DNA of 64,000 nucleotides from Selenomonadales bacterium 4137-cl (GTDB lineage: Bacteria; Bacillota; Negativicutes; Sporomusales; UBA7701), in assembly GCA_032334055.1 (NCBI GenBank), contig JAUOZS010000001.1:2144501-2208500 (forward strand). Reading direction: 5' to 3'. A program made the translations under genes and the position numbers. Position 1 is the stretch's first letter. Every line of letters starts with the position of its first letter. Under the pieces are notes generated by a model, which was not told the DNA's origin, searched no databases, and saw only the letters and a list, made by a program, of their open reading frames with translations. This document shows, in pieces, positions 40,305-48,225 of the stretch.

Positions 40305-40965
40305 ATGAAGCTGTTGTTGGTTGAAGACAACCGGAAACTGGTCGATGCCCTCAGCCATGTCCTAAAAACGCAAGGATACGCGGTCGATACCGCCCTGGAC
40401 GGGGAGACCGGCCTGGAGCTGGCCGTAAGCGGCCGTATACGACATAGTTATTCTTGACCGTATGCTGCCGAGCATGGACGGCATGGCCTTCCTGAAGGAA
40501 TTCCGCGGTCTTGGTTTTCAGACCCCCGTCCTCATCCTGACCGCGAGAGACGCTCCCACAGAGCGGGTGGAAGGCCTGGATACCGGCGCCGACGACTATC
40601 TGGTCAAGCCCTTCTTCACCGAAGAGCTGCTGGCCAGGCTGCGCGCCCTGACGAGAAGAAAAGGCAAGGATCTGGTGGGGGACGCCATTTCTGTCGACGG
40701 TCTGACGCTCAAGCCGCTGCTGGGTGAAGCCACCAAAGGCGAGGAAACCATTCGCCTGACCGTCAAGGAATCGCTGCTGCTCGAGCTGCTCATGCGCAAC
40801 CACGGCCAGGTTGTCCCCAAGCAGCGGATCATGGAAAAAGTCTGGGGCTACAACGTCGAAACCGACATCGCCAGCGTCGACCTTTACATCTACTACCTGC
40901 GTAAAAAGCTCAGGATACCCAACATCAAGACGGTACGAGGGGTAGGCTACTATTTTCATGGGTAA
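40305..40965 (+). pseudogene. OmpR-type response regulator with a one-base frameshift
   Basis: The frame from ATG 40305 gives a receiver start ('MKLLLVEDNRKLVDALSHVL', 'GYAVDTALDGETGLELAVSG') and then breaks into 'RIRHSYS' and a stop at 40457. Removing one base near 40431-40434 restores 'VYDIVILDRMLPSMDG', with the phosphorylated Asp, and continues through 'ILTARDAP', Lys in 'DYLVKPF' and a complete winged-helix output domain to 40965. The full protein would have 219 residues. The following kinase gene is intact and overlaps it, so a sequencing error or a very recent mutation is likely. Confidence 0.88.
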
Positions 40966-42244
40966 CAGCCTGATCAACAAATTGCACCGCCGCCTCACCC
41001 TCGTCAACGTGGCGGTCATCCTGCTGCTGTTTTTCATCCTCATCGTCGGCGCTTATTTCTTCTTCCAGCACGACATGAACCGGCGGACGGACGCGGTCGC
41101 CGCCAGGCTTGAGGCCGATATAAAGGCCGGCATCATTACCGACCTGCCGCAGTTCAAAGGGCCCAGAAAAAGGCCGTCGCCTGCAGCGCCGCCGTCCTTT
41201 CCGCCCGGCCCCCCTCCTCCGGCGCATAATTTCTTTTTCGTCAAAACCTCGCCGGCGGGTGCGATCACCTTTCAGTCTTCCGGGCAGACGCTCGAAGGCG
41301 ACCATCTGGCCGCCCTTGCCGCCGCGGCTCTCGCCGGCGAGAACTCCAAGGGAACGGTGTCGCTAGAACAGAACCGCTATACCTATTACAAGTCGCCGCT
41401 GGCGAGTGAGTCTGGCACGCTCATTATCTTCCACGACATGGAGCACGACTTGGGACTGCTGCGATTGCTGCTGACGGCCCTGACGGTCGTCGGCGCCATC
41501 TGCGCGCTGCTGTCCTTCGCCGCCAGTCATTTCATGGCCAGGCGGGCGATGGTGCCAATCCGGACGGCCTGGAGGCAGCAGAGCGATTTTCTGTCCGACG
41601 CCTCCCACGAGCTCCGTACCCCGCTCGCCGTCATCCAGACCAACCTCGACATCGTGTTGGACAATGGCGGCGAGACAGTGGCCAGCCAGAACAAGTGGCT
41701 GACAAATATCCGCGAAGAAACCGTCCACATGGCCAAACTGGTTGACTCGCTCCTCTTTCTCGCCCGGGCTGATTCCAACCAGCAACCGCTCGACATCCGC
41801 CCTTTTCCCCTGGGCACGGCGCTGGTAAGGGCTGTGACGCCGTTCGAGCCCCTGGCCGCAGCCAAAGGAATCACCCTCGAATACGCGGCCGCCAGGTCTA
41901 TCAGCGGATACGGGGACGAAGCGCGCATCAAACAGGTCGTCGGCATCCTGCTCGACAACGCCATCCGGCATACGCCTCCCGGCGGCGAAATCAAGGTGGA
42001 GCTGGACCGCGCCGGCCCGAAAACGGTGCTGACCGTCGCCGACAACGGCGAAGGAATCGCCCCCGAATACCACGACAAAATCTTCGACCGCTTCTTCCAG
42101 GCAGACAGGTCCCGTAACGACAGCGGAGCGGGCCTCGGGCTGGCGATCGCCAGATGGATCGTCGAAAGCCACGGAGGTACGATCGCGGTAAAAAGCGCTC
42201 CCGGCAAGGGCACGACTTTCGTTGTCGCGCTACCGTGGAAATAA
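40958..42244 (+). CDS. Sensor histidine kinase
   Basis: 428 residues. Two membrane spans (about 15-35 and 165-185) enclose a periplasmic domain with a Pro-rich stretch. No clear HAMP is seen. 'DASHELRTPLAVIQTNLDIV' is the H box, 'LLDNAIRHTPPGG' the N box, 'VADNGEGIAPEY' G1 and 'GAGLGLAIARWI' G2. Its start overlaps the frameshifted response regulator by 8 bases, so they form a pair. The signal is unknown. Confidence 0.92.
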   Translation: MGNSLINKLHRRLTLVNVAVILLLFFILIVGAYFFFQHDMNRRTDAVAARLEADIKAGIITDLPQFKGPRKRPSPAAPPSFPPGPPPPAHNFFFVKTSPAGAITFQSSGQTLEGDHLAALAAAALAGENSKGTVSLEQNRYTYYKSPLASESGTLIIFHDMEHDLGLLRLLLTALTVVGAICALLSFAASHFMARRAMVPIRTAWRQQSDFLSDASHELRTPLAVIQTNLDIVLDNGGETVASQNKWLTNIREETVHMAKLVDSLLFLARADSNQQPLDIRPFPLGTALVRAVTPFEPLAAAKGITLEYAAARSISGYGDEARIKQVVGILLDNAIRHTPPGGEIKVELDRAGPKTVLTVADNGEGIAPEYHDKIFDRFFQADRSRNDSGAGLGLAIARWIVESHGGTIAVKSAPGKGTTFVVALPWK

Positions 42245-42279
42245 TCGGGGCGTTAATCCCCGGGCATTATCCCGCAACG

Positions 42280-42325
42280 GCAAAGAGGAAGGGCTGCGAA
42301 CCGCAGCCCTTCCTCTTTGCATGGT
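42280..42325 (+). terminator. Terminator after the histidine kinase
   Basis: A 19-bp perfect stem (42280-42298 with 42302-42320, starting GCAAAGAGGAAGGGC) with a 3-base loop. A long near-perfect hairpin like this could also be a folded RNA element; the T-tract is short. Confidence 0.7.
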
Positions 42326-42492
42326 GACGACCCCACAGCAATTATTGGCTACAGCCCGCGGCCCGGCGCGGCTGGCGGCGCGGCAGCCATCCCATAACCT
42401 TCCTCGCTTACGCGGACAGGAGGCAGGCGAAAAAACGCGAATACTATTACGAGTCAAGTTGACATAAAATCAAAAGAAATGGCAGGTACGCA

Positions 42493-43161
42493 ATGATAAA
42501 ACAAATACTGAAAAACAAACTCGTTCCCCTTTTGCTAACAGTCACCCTGCTCACGACATCGTTCGGCGGCGCTTTCGCCCTCCCGGCCGCGGCGGCCGAC
42601 GGGGCTGCGGTCCGGGACGGGGCCTCGGATAACAGCATTCTGGCGGCGGTCGTCGCCGTAGGCCTGATCGCCGCTCTCGCCGGTGGCGGCTCTTCCGACA
42701 GCGGAGTGGCGCCGAGCAAAGGCACCGGTACGGATGTCGGCTCAGGCTCGGGCTCAAACCCGAGCGGCGGCACCAGCACGGCCAGCGAGGAACAGCAGGC
42801 TCTCGCGCTGCTGAACCAGGACCGGGCCGCGAACGGTCTCCCGGCGCTCAAAGCCAACACCCAACTGACCCAGTTGGCGAGAAACTACGCCCAAGATATG
42901 ATCGCCCGCGGCTTCTTTTCCCACTACAACCCCGAAGGCCAGTCGCCGTTCGACCGCATGCAGCAGGCAGGCATCAGCTACAAGTATGCCGGCGAAAACC
43001 TCGCCGTCAATTCGGGCATCGCCGCCGCCGAGGTCGCGTTCATGAACAGCTCCGGCCACCGCGCCAACATCCTCAGCCCTAACTTTACCGAGGTCGGCAT
43101 CGGCGTGGCCCGCAACACCAGGGGCCAGGTGTATGTGGTGCAGGAATTCATCGGCAGGTAA
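42493..43161 (+). CDS. Secreted CAP-domain (SCP/YkwD-like) protein
   Basis: 222 residues. An N-terminal signal peptide ('LVPLLLTVTLLTTSFGGAFA') is followed by a hydrophobic segment, a Gly/Ser linker (about 72-97) and a CAP domain from about 98: 'ALLNQDRAANGLPALKANTQ', 'FFSHYNPEGQSPFDRM', 'YAGENLAVN', 'SGHRANILSPNFTEVGIGVA'. CAP proteins of bacteria are extracellular and of unclear function. The 170 bases before it contain GC-rich inverted repeats but nothing I can name. Confidence 0.88.
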   Translation: MIKQILKNKLVPLLLTVTLLTTSFGGAFALPAAAADGAAVRDGASDNSILAAVVAVGLIAALAGGGSSDSGVAPSKGTGTDVGSGSGSNPSGGTSTASEEQQALALLNQDRAANGLPALKANTQLTQLARNYAQDMIARGFFSHYNPEGQSPFDRMQQAGISYKYAGENLAVNSGIAAAEVAFMNSSGHRANILSPNFTEVGIGVARNTRGQVYVVQEFIGR

Positions 43162-43179
43162 GCGCCACGGAATATCAAA

Positions 43180-43220
43180 AGCCCGGCGGTTTCCCGATAG
43201 GGATCGCCGGGCTCGCTTTC
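43180..43220. terminator. Terminator between convergent genes
   Basis: AGCCCGGCG (43180-43188) pairs with CGCCGGGCT (43205-43213), followed by a T-rich stretch on the plus strand. It lies between the CAP gene and the convergent glycosyltransferase. Confidence 0.6.
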
Positions 43221-43237
43221 TTTCGCTACGCGGGCCG

Positions 43238-44200
43238 CTACGGGCGGTCGTCCCCGCCGCCTTCGCGCGGCCAGTTGAGCTTCTCGCGGACCAGGTATAG
43301 CGGCCGCCGCTTGACCTCCTCGAATATCCGCCCTACATACTCGCCGATAATACCCATAAAAACGAGCTGCAGGCCGCCGAGAAGCAGGATGCTGGCCGAG
43401 ATCGTCGCCCAGCCGGGCACGGCCTCGGCGGTGAAAAGTTTGATGTAAAGGACGTGTACGGTCAGCCCGACGCTGATCGCCCCAAAAATCACCCCCGTGT
43501 AAAAAGCGAAGCGGAGGGGAAGTTTGGAATAGGCGGTAATGCCGTCAAGGGCGAAGGTCAACATCTTGCGGAGCGAAAACTTCGACACGCCGGCGTAGCG
43601 GGGCGGAGCGACAAACGAGATCTGCGTCTGGCAGAAACCGATGTCGCTGATCATACCGCGGATAAAGCGGGCTTTTTCCCGGAACAGGCGGAAACTCTCC
43701 ACCACCCGCTTGTCCAGCAGGCGGAAATCGGAGCCCCCTTCCTGGACACGAACCTTGGACATGGCGTTCATCAGCTTGTAGAAAGTGCTGGAAGTGAAAT
43801 TCTTAAACCAGGAGACACCCTCGGTAGTGAGGCGGATGGTCTGGACGACGTCGAAGCCTTCCTCCCACTTGGCAATCAGTTGGGGTACCATCTCCGGGGG
43901 GTGCTGCATATCGCCGTCCATGCTTACCACCGCATCCCCTTGCGCGTGATCCAGCCCGCAGGACAAAGCCCCCTGGAGGCCGTAATTGCGGGCGAGGATG
44001 AGCGCCCGCACCCGCGGGTCTTCCCCGGAGAGGCGGTGGAGGATGGCCGGCGTGGCGTCCCGCGAGCCGTCGTCGACGAAGATGAGCTCGAAGCGGTACG
44101 GCAGCGGTTCCATATGTTTGCACACTTCTTTATAGAATATGTCGATGTTTTCCTGTTCGTTGAAAACTGGCACGACGATGGAAACGAGTTTCATCTTCAT
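43238..44200 (-). CDS. Family 2 glycosyltransferase (GtrB/DPM1-like)
   Basis: 320 residues. The GT-A domain has 'VSIVVPVFNEQENIDIFYKE', the nucleotide-binding 'LIFVDDGSRDATPAIL' and 'VVSMDGDMQHPPEM'. Two C-terminal membrane spans ('FAFYTGVIFGAISVGLTVHV' and 'SILLLGGLQLVFMGIIG') are those of polyprenyl-phosphate glycosyltransferases, which load a sugar onto undecaprenyl phosphate. The partner flippase or polymer transferase is not in view. Confidence 0.88.
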   Translation of the reverse strand: MKMKLVSIVVPVFNEQENIDIFYKEVCKHMEPLPYRFELIFVDDGSRDATPAILHRLSGEDPRVRALILARNYGLQGALSCGLDHAQGDAVVSMDGDMQHPPEMVPQLIAKWEEGFDVVQTIRLTTEGVSWFKNFTSSTFYKLMNAMSKVRVQEGGSDFRLLDKRVVESFRLFREKARFIRGMISDIGFCQTQISFVAPPRYAGVSKFSLRKMLTFALDGITAYSKLPLRFAFYTGVIFGAISVGLTVHVLYIKLFTAEAVPGWATISASILLLGGLQLVFMGIIGEYVGRIFEEVKRRPLYLVREKLNWPREGGGDDRP

Positions 44201-44401
44201 CCCTCCATTTCTTAATTATTACATTTGCGGCCCCGCAGGTCAAGCCTCCGTCTGCGACGAGACCGCTTCCCCGCAATATAGAAAACGCAACTCCGCATTC
44301 CGGGAGGAACGGGAACTTAATCAAGCTGCGCGGCAACGCCAACGGCGACAGGAAAACGGCGGCCGGCCGGCGAATACTTCCGCGAAAGGGGTGGCCTTAT
44401 T

Positions 44402-45487
44402 TTGCAGACAACCTACCAACACATTGCCGCCAGGGTAGCTCGCGGCGAACGGCTGACACGCGAGGACGGCCTTGCCCTACTCGGCTGCAATGATCTTGCG
44501 TGGCTCGGGCACCTGGCCGACACCGTCAAGCAGCGCCTGAGCGGCAAATACGTATACTTCAACGTCAACCGCCACATCAACCTGACGAACATCTGCCTGG
44601 CGAAATGCCGCTTCTGCGCTTTCGGCTGCGATGCCAAAAGCTCCCAGGCCTACTTCCTCAGCAAGGAAAATGTCATCGACATCGCCAGCCGTTCGGCCCG
44701 CGATCCCGATCTGCGCGAACTCCATATCGTCAGCGGCCTCCATCCCGACTGGCCGTTCGACTACTATGTGGACATCATCCGTTCCCTGAAGGCGGCCCTA
44801 CCCCATTTGCACCTCAAGGCGTTCACCGCCGTGGAGATCTGCCACTTCGCCCAGATCTCCGGCCAGAGCGTCGCCGCGGTGCTGCAAACCCTCAAAGAGG
44901 CCGGCCTCGACTCGATGCCCGGCGGCGGGGCGGAGATCTTCAGCGAGCGCGTGCGCCAGGACCTTTGCCCCCACAAGGCAAGCGCCGCCGAATGGCTCGA
45001 AATTGCCCGCACCGCCCACAACCTCGGCATCCCCACCAACGCCACGATGCTCTACGGCCACATCGAAACGGCCGAGGAGCGGATCGACCACCTCCTGACT
45101 CTAAGGGACCTTCAAGACGAAACCGGCGGCTTCCAGACCTTCCTCGCCCTCCCCTTCCATCCCCACAACACCGGCCTCGCGAACGAAGTGAAAAGAGTTT
45201 CGGCGTGGGAGGACCTCAAAATGGTGGCTGTCTCCCGGCTACTGCTGGACAACTTCCGCCATGTCAAAGCATACTGGATAATGCTCACCCTGCCGGTAGC
45301 CCAACTGGCGCTCGGTTTCGGCGCCGACGACATCGACGGGACGGTGACGGAGGAGAAGATAACCCACGCCGCCGGAGCGCGGACCGCCCAGCACCTCGAC
45401 AAGGAAACGCTGATCGCCACCATCCGCCAGACAGGGCATACGCCCGTCGAACGGGATTCTGTTTATAACATTATCAAGAAGTATTGA
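44402..45487 (+). CDS. mqnE: Aminofutalosine synthase MqnE
   Basis: 361 residues from a TTG start (AAAGGGGTGG upstream). 'NICLAKCRFCAFGCDAKSSQ' is the radical SAM CxxxCxxC in the MqnE/MqnC/CofH form, followed by 'LHIVSGLHPDWPFDYYVD', 'GLDSMPGGGAEIFSERVR' and 'AYWIMLT', all characteristic. The enzyme joins the carboxyvinyl benzoate of MqnA to SAM to make 6-amino-6-deoxyfutalosine for menaquinone. Other mqn genes are not nearby. The next gene, chorismate mutase, also acts on chorismate. Confidence 0.93.
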   Translation: MQTTYQHIAARVARGERLTREDGLALLGCNDLAWLGHLADTVKQRLSGKYVYFNVNRHINLTNICLAKCRFCAFGCDAKSSQAYFLSKENVIDIASRSARDPDLRELHIVSGLHPDWPFDYYVDIIRSLKAALPHLHLKAFTAVEICHFAQISGQSVAAVLQTLKEAGLDSMPGGGAEIFSERVRQDLCPHKASAAEWLEIARTAHNLGIPTNATMLYGHIETAEERIDHLLTLRDLQDETGGFQTFLALPFHPHNTGLANEVKRVSAWEDLKMVAVSRLLLDNFRHVKAYWIMLTLPVAQLALGFGADDIDGTVTEEKITHAAGARTAQHLDKETLIATIRQTGHTPVERDSVYNIIKKY

Positions 45488-45496
45488 GTTAATACA

Positions 45497-45535
45497 AAAA
45501 GGCTGCCTGGCCTGTAATGGTCCGGCAGCCTTTTC
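45497..45535 (+). terminator. Terminator of mqnE
   Basis: AAAAGGCTGCC (45497-45507) pairs with GGCAGCCTTTT (45524-45534), then a T-rich end. It also faces the convergent aroH. Confidence 0.8.
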
Positions 45536-45552
45536 CTGTTGTGCGGGGCCTG

Positions 45553-45915
45553 TCAGTTCCCGGCAATATCCTTGCGGAGGACGGCGGCGCCGTGCAGGTA
45601 TATATGCCTGATCTCCCCCTGACCCTTGTCGGTGTTCCACAGGATGAGGACGCGGATGCAGCGGGCCACGCCGTCCGCGCTGGCGATCTCCTGGGTGCCG
45701 AACAGCGGCACTTCCGCCCAGCCCATCTCGCGGGCGGCGGCGGCGGGAAATGCCGCATCGAGGTCGGGGGTAGAACTGAAGATGACGGCACCGATATCTT
45801 CGCTGGCGATGCAGTTTTCGGCGGCCATCGCCTGAACAAGCTCGGTCGTGCGCCGAAAAATATCCTCCCGGCAGTTGGCTTCGACTGTCGTAGCCCCGCG
45901 TACGCCGCGCAGCAT
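45553..45915 (-). CDS. aroH: Chorismate mutase, AroH type
   Basis: 120 residues: 'MLRGVRGATTVEANCREDIF', 'AVIFSSTPDLDAAFPAAAAR', 'CIRVLILWNT' and 'HIYLHGAAVLR' carry the active-site Arg, Glu and Tyr set of the trimeric B. subtilis-type AroH. It converts chorismate to prephenate for Phe/Tyr synthesis. Monocistronic by position. Confidence 0.93.
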   Translation of the reverse strand: MLRGVRGATTVEANCREDIFRRTTELVQAMAAENCIASEDIGAVIFSSTPDLDAAFPAAAAREMGWAEVPLFGTQEIASADGVARCIRVLILWNTDKGQGEIRHIYLHGAAVLRKDIAGN

Positions 45916-45999
45916 GTGTTTCCCCCCTCCTGGCAGATTATTATCTAGTTCGCTCCCCGGGGCCTATTTCCTTCCTAGGCCGATGAAAGAACGCGACAG

Positions 46000-46036
46000 A
46001 AGAAAAAGAACCCGATGCTCCAGGTTCTTTTTCCAG
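46000..46036 (-). terminator. Terminator of the DUF1540 gene
   Basis: GAAAAAGAACC (46002-46012) pairs with GGTTCTTTTTC (46023-46033). On the minus strand the T-rich arm ends the small Cys protein gene. Confidence 0.7.
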
Positions 46037-46084
46037 GCCGCCTTGTCTCCCGGCGGCGCCTGCCGTCAGCCGGCCGCCGTCCCG

Positions 46085-46243
46085 CTACTTCGGCATGAAG
46101 GTATGGCAGTTAGTTTGCTCGCTCTGGCGGGCGCTCATACCGCCGCCGTCGACGTTGACCTCGATGGCGGATGCGTCGCACTGCTCTCCCTGTTTCCAGT
46201 ACTTACAGGACTGGACTTTGCATTTGACTCCAGGCAATGTCAC
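46085..46243 (-). CDS. DUF1540 small Cys protein
   Basis: 52 residues starting at GTG 46243 after GAGGAGGTGAT. 'GVKCKVQSCKYWKQGEQCDA', then 'IEVNVDGGG' and 'TNCHTF' match the DUF1540 pattern with its conserved Cys set, probably a zinc or metal site. Such proteins are abundant in Clostridia and Negativicutes and often occur in sporulating cells; their function is unknown. Confidence 0.85.
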   Translation of the reverse strand: MTLPGVKCKVQSCKYWKQGEQCDASAIEVNVDGGGMSARQSEQTNCHTFMPK

Positions 46244-46318
46244 TTTTTATCACCTCCTCGAGAAAATACGCCCCTAGTATGGGCAACCGGCTGTTTAAAT
46301 ATGCCGAAAAAAAGGAAA

Positions 46319-46342
46319 AACCGGGAGAAGCTTCTCCCGGTT
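46319..46342 (-). terminator. Terminator of the hydrogenase/selenoprotein operon
   Basis: A 24-base perfect palindrome beginning AACCGGGAGAAG, followed on the minus strand by TTTCCTTTTTTTC. It begins at the stop codon of the selenoprotein reading frame, which supports that frame as the true last gene. Confidence 0.85.
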
Positions 46343-46632
46343 CATATCAATTTCCAGCCCTCGAGTTCGAGGGTCTTGATGCCCAACGGGCGTTTAAGTT
46401 CCAGTGTCAAAAGATTGAGCGGCTCAAACCCCTTCGGAACATAAACTCCGACGCCGTCGATATCCCATCTTTCGTACCTTTCCGGTTTTTGGCGCGGCGG
46501 ACCCAGTCCCACGGACGGGCATAAGTTAACCCGCGCTCAGCAAAGGCTTAGACCTTCATGGGGAATCAGATGGGCTTCGCCGCCCCGGGCGATGATGTAA
46601 TCGCGGGCTTTGGCGCTGACGGTGAGATTCAT
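46342..46632 (-). CDS. Candidate selenoprotein with Cys-Sec motif, HesB-like/CC-Se family
   Basis: A frame from ATG 46632 (GGAGGG 8 bases upstream) runs 31 codons to a TGA at 46537-46539. It then continues in the same frame for 64 sense codons to TGA 46342: 96 residues with Sec at 32. The N-terminus 'MNLTVSAKARDYIIARGG' is HesB/IscA-like, the redox motif is Leu-Cys-Sec, and the tail ('DIDGVGVYVPKGFEPLNLLT', 'KTLELEGWKLI') fits the small CC/Se-motif (seleno)protein family. CGGG-N10-CCCG after the TGA may be the SECIS stem. It follows the HupH-like gene by 16 bases and ends at the operon terminator. Confidence 0.78.
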
Positions 46633-46648
46633 TTTTTCAATCCCTCCG

Positions 46649-47029
46649 TTATAACTCAACCAGTTGCTGCCTGAGCGCATCCAGGCCACCGGTCATGTCT
46701 TCCGGCTGGGCGGCGGCGATGGCCGGAAAACGGCCCACCTCGATCGTTTCAAGCAACGGGCGCCGTGACTGATCGTAAAACACCCCGTACCAGACGCCGG
46801 CGACACCGCTCTCCAGCCACTCGGCCGGCTCGTCGCTTTTTTCGAGGTTGATGCGTATCCCGCCCTGCCCGAGGCAGTCCCGGATTGCCTGCCGTTCCTC
46901 CTGGGCGAGCCCCATCTTGTTGATGTAAATTGTCCAGCCCTCGCCGCCCGCGATGTAGCGTTCGAGCGCGGCGGCGATTTCGGCAAGCACTGCTTTCGCT
47001 TTTTCGGAAACTCCGCTATCAGCCGTCAA
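46649..47029 (-). CDS. HupH/HyaF-like hydrogenase expression protein
   Basis: 126 residues resembling the C-terminal domain of HupH: 'IRDCLGQGGIRINLEKSDEP', 'ESGVAGVWYGVFYDQSRRPL', 'LETIEVGRFP'. The larger N-terminal part of full-length HupH/HyaF is missing, so this is the short form. It overlaps the protease gene by 11 bases. In other bacteria the family assists maturation of uptake hydrogenases. Confidence 0.78.
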   Translation of the reverse strand: MTADSGVSEKAKAVLAEIAAALERYIAGGEGWTIYINKMGLAQEERQAIRDCLGQGGIRINLEKSDEPAEWLESGVAGVWYGVFYDQSRRPLLETIEVGRFPAIAAAQPEDMTGGLDALRQQLVEL

Positions 47030-47516
47030 TCGCGGTCACCTCCACCTGCCAGCGGTCCAGCTCGGCCAGCACCGCGGCAACGGTATCCGGCAGCACGGCG
47101 GCGGCGACAGGAGTCAGTTCGAGACCGAGGTCCAGCGACTCCGGCTGGACGCCGAGCACGACCACTTCCTCAATCGCCCGGCCGGTAGCTTCAAGCACCG
47201 CCAGCACATCCTTGATGCCGAGCTCGTGGAGCGATACTTTCTCCCGGAAATACGCCTTGACCTCGTCGCCGGCGAAACGGTAGAACGTGCCTGGCGGCCC
47301 GCCGCCGTCGATGGCATCGACGACGACGAGCCGCTTGGTCCCGGTGAGAAAACGCAGGAGATCCATGCCGAGCGTTCCGCCGTCAAGCACCTGGACGGCG
47401 GCGGGGAAACGGTAACGGCCGAGCAGCTCTTCCACTACTCTGACGCCGAACCCCTCATCCTTGAGCAGTATATTGCCGATGCCGAGTACCGTAATTTGCT
47501 TGTTTATCGCTGTCAT
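47019..47516 (-). CDS. hyaD: Hydrogenase maturation protease, HyaD/HybD family
   Basis: 165 residues. 'ITVLGIGNILLKDEGFGVRV' (nickel-sensing Glu/Asp) and 'VVVDAIDGGGPPGTFYRF' (second metal Asp), with His in 'SLHELGIKDVL', are the M52 protease hallmarks. It clips the C-terminal tail of the large subunit after Ni insertion. Its start overlaps the cytochrome b gene by 62 bases, more than is usual. Confidence 0.93.
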   Translation of the reverse strand: MTAINKQITVLGIGNILLKDEGFGVRVVEELLGRYRFPAAVQVLDGGTLGMDLLRFLTGTKRLVVVDAIDGGGPPGTFYRFAGDEVKAYFREKVSLHELGIKDVLAVLEATGRAIEEVVVLGVQPESLDLGLELTPVAAAVLPDTVAAVLAELDRWQVEVTAIDG

Positions 47517-48213
47517 CGGCTATATCTCCTATATCTGCGGGTTTGTGGGCGTAAAATTTCACGCCGGACAACATGCTCGAAGCTTCGCCTTCCCGCTCCA
47601 TGAAATCGGCGCGGACGACCAGGTAAACGTGGACGATGACGAAGATAGCGAGCAGCCAGGCCACATAGTGGTGAACGATATGAACGGTGTACTCGCCCCC
47701 GAGGAAGCCGTTGACGGGGCCGAAAAGCTTCGCCCCCAAGCTGTTGGGGTTCACCATGACATACATCGCGAAGCCGGTCAGCGCCTCGATGACAAGCAGG
47801 ACATACACGCCCAGATAGGCGCTGCGTGCCAGCGAGTTGCGCAGGAAAGGCCGATGCTCCGCCGACAGGAAAAGGTAATGCTTCAGCATTTCCACGATCC
47901 CCTGCCAGTAAAGCGCGGTCCAGAACCTCGGCAGCAGGCGGTCGCCGCGGTTGACGGCGAAACCGTAGATCCGCAGGATAAAGGCCGCCGTCAGGACAAA
48001 AGCGGCAAAGAAATGGATGTAGCGGATGGTCTCCATCGACAGCAGTTTTTGGACGGCGAAGGTGGGCTCGACACCCTGGGTGCCGATGAAGAACGGATTG
48101 CCGATATACAGGCCGGTTGCGAACAGGACGCCCACCGAAATGGCCATCAGCCAGTGGAATATCCGCAGCCACGGACTGTAGATGTAGTATTCCTTCACAG
48201 GACCCTCACTCAT
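47455..48213 (-). CDS. hyaC: Ni-Fe hydrogenase b-type cytochrome subunit
   Basis: 252 residues with four membrane spans. 'SPWLRIFHWLMAISVGVLFA' carries the first haem His, 'RYIHFFAAFVLTAAFILRIY' a second, and 'HIVHHYVAWLLAIFVIVHVY' further His ligands. This is the HyaC/HupC di-haem cytochrome that passes electrons from the hydrogenase to menaquinone. GGGGGGATG precedes the ATG, 12 bases after the large subunit gene. Confidence 0.92.
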   Translation of the reverse strand: MSEGPVKEYYIYSPWLRIFHWLMAISVGVLFATGLYIGNPFFIGTQGVEPTFAVQKLLSMETIRYIHFFAAFVLTAAFILRIYGFAVNRGDRLLPRFWTALYWQGIVEMLKHYLFLSAEHRPFLRNSLARSAYLGVYVLLVIEALTGFAMYVMVNPNSLGAKLFGPVNGFLGGEYTVHIVHHYVAWLLAIFVIVHVYLVVRADFMEREGEASSMLSGVKFYAHKPADIGDIADDSDKQANYGTRHRQYTAQG

Positions 48214-48225
48214 GCTTCATCCCCC

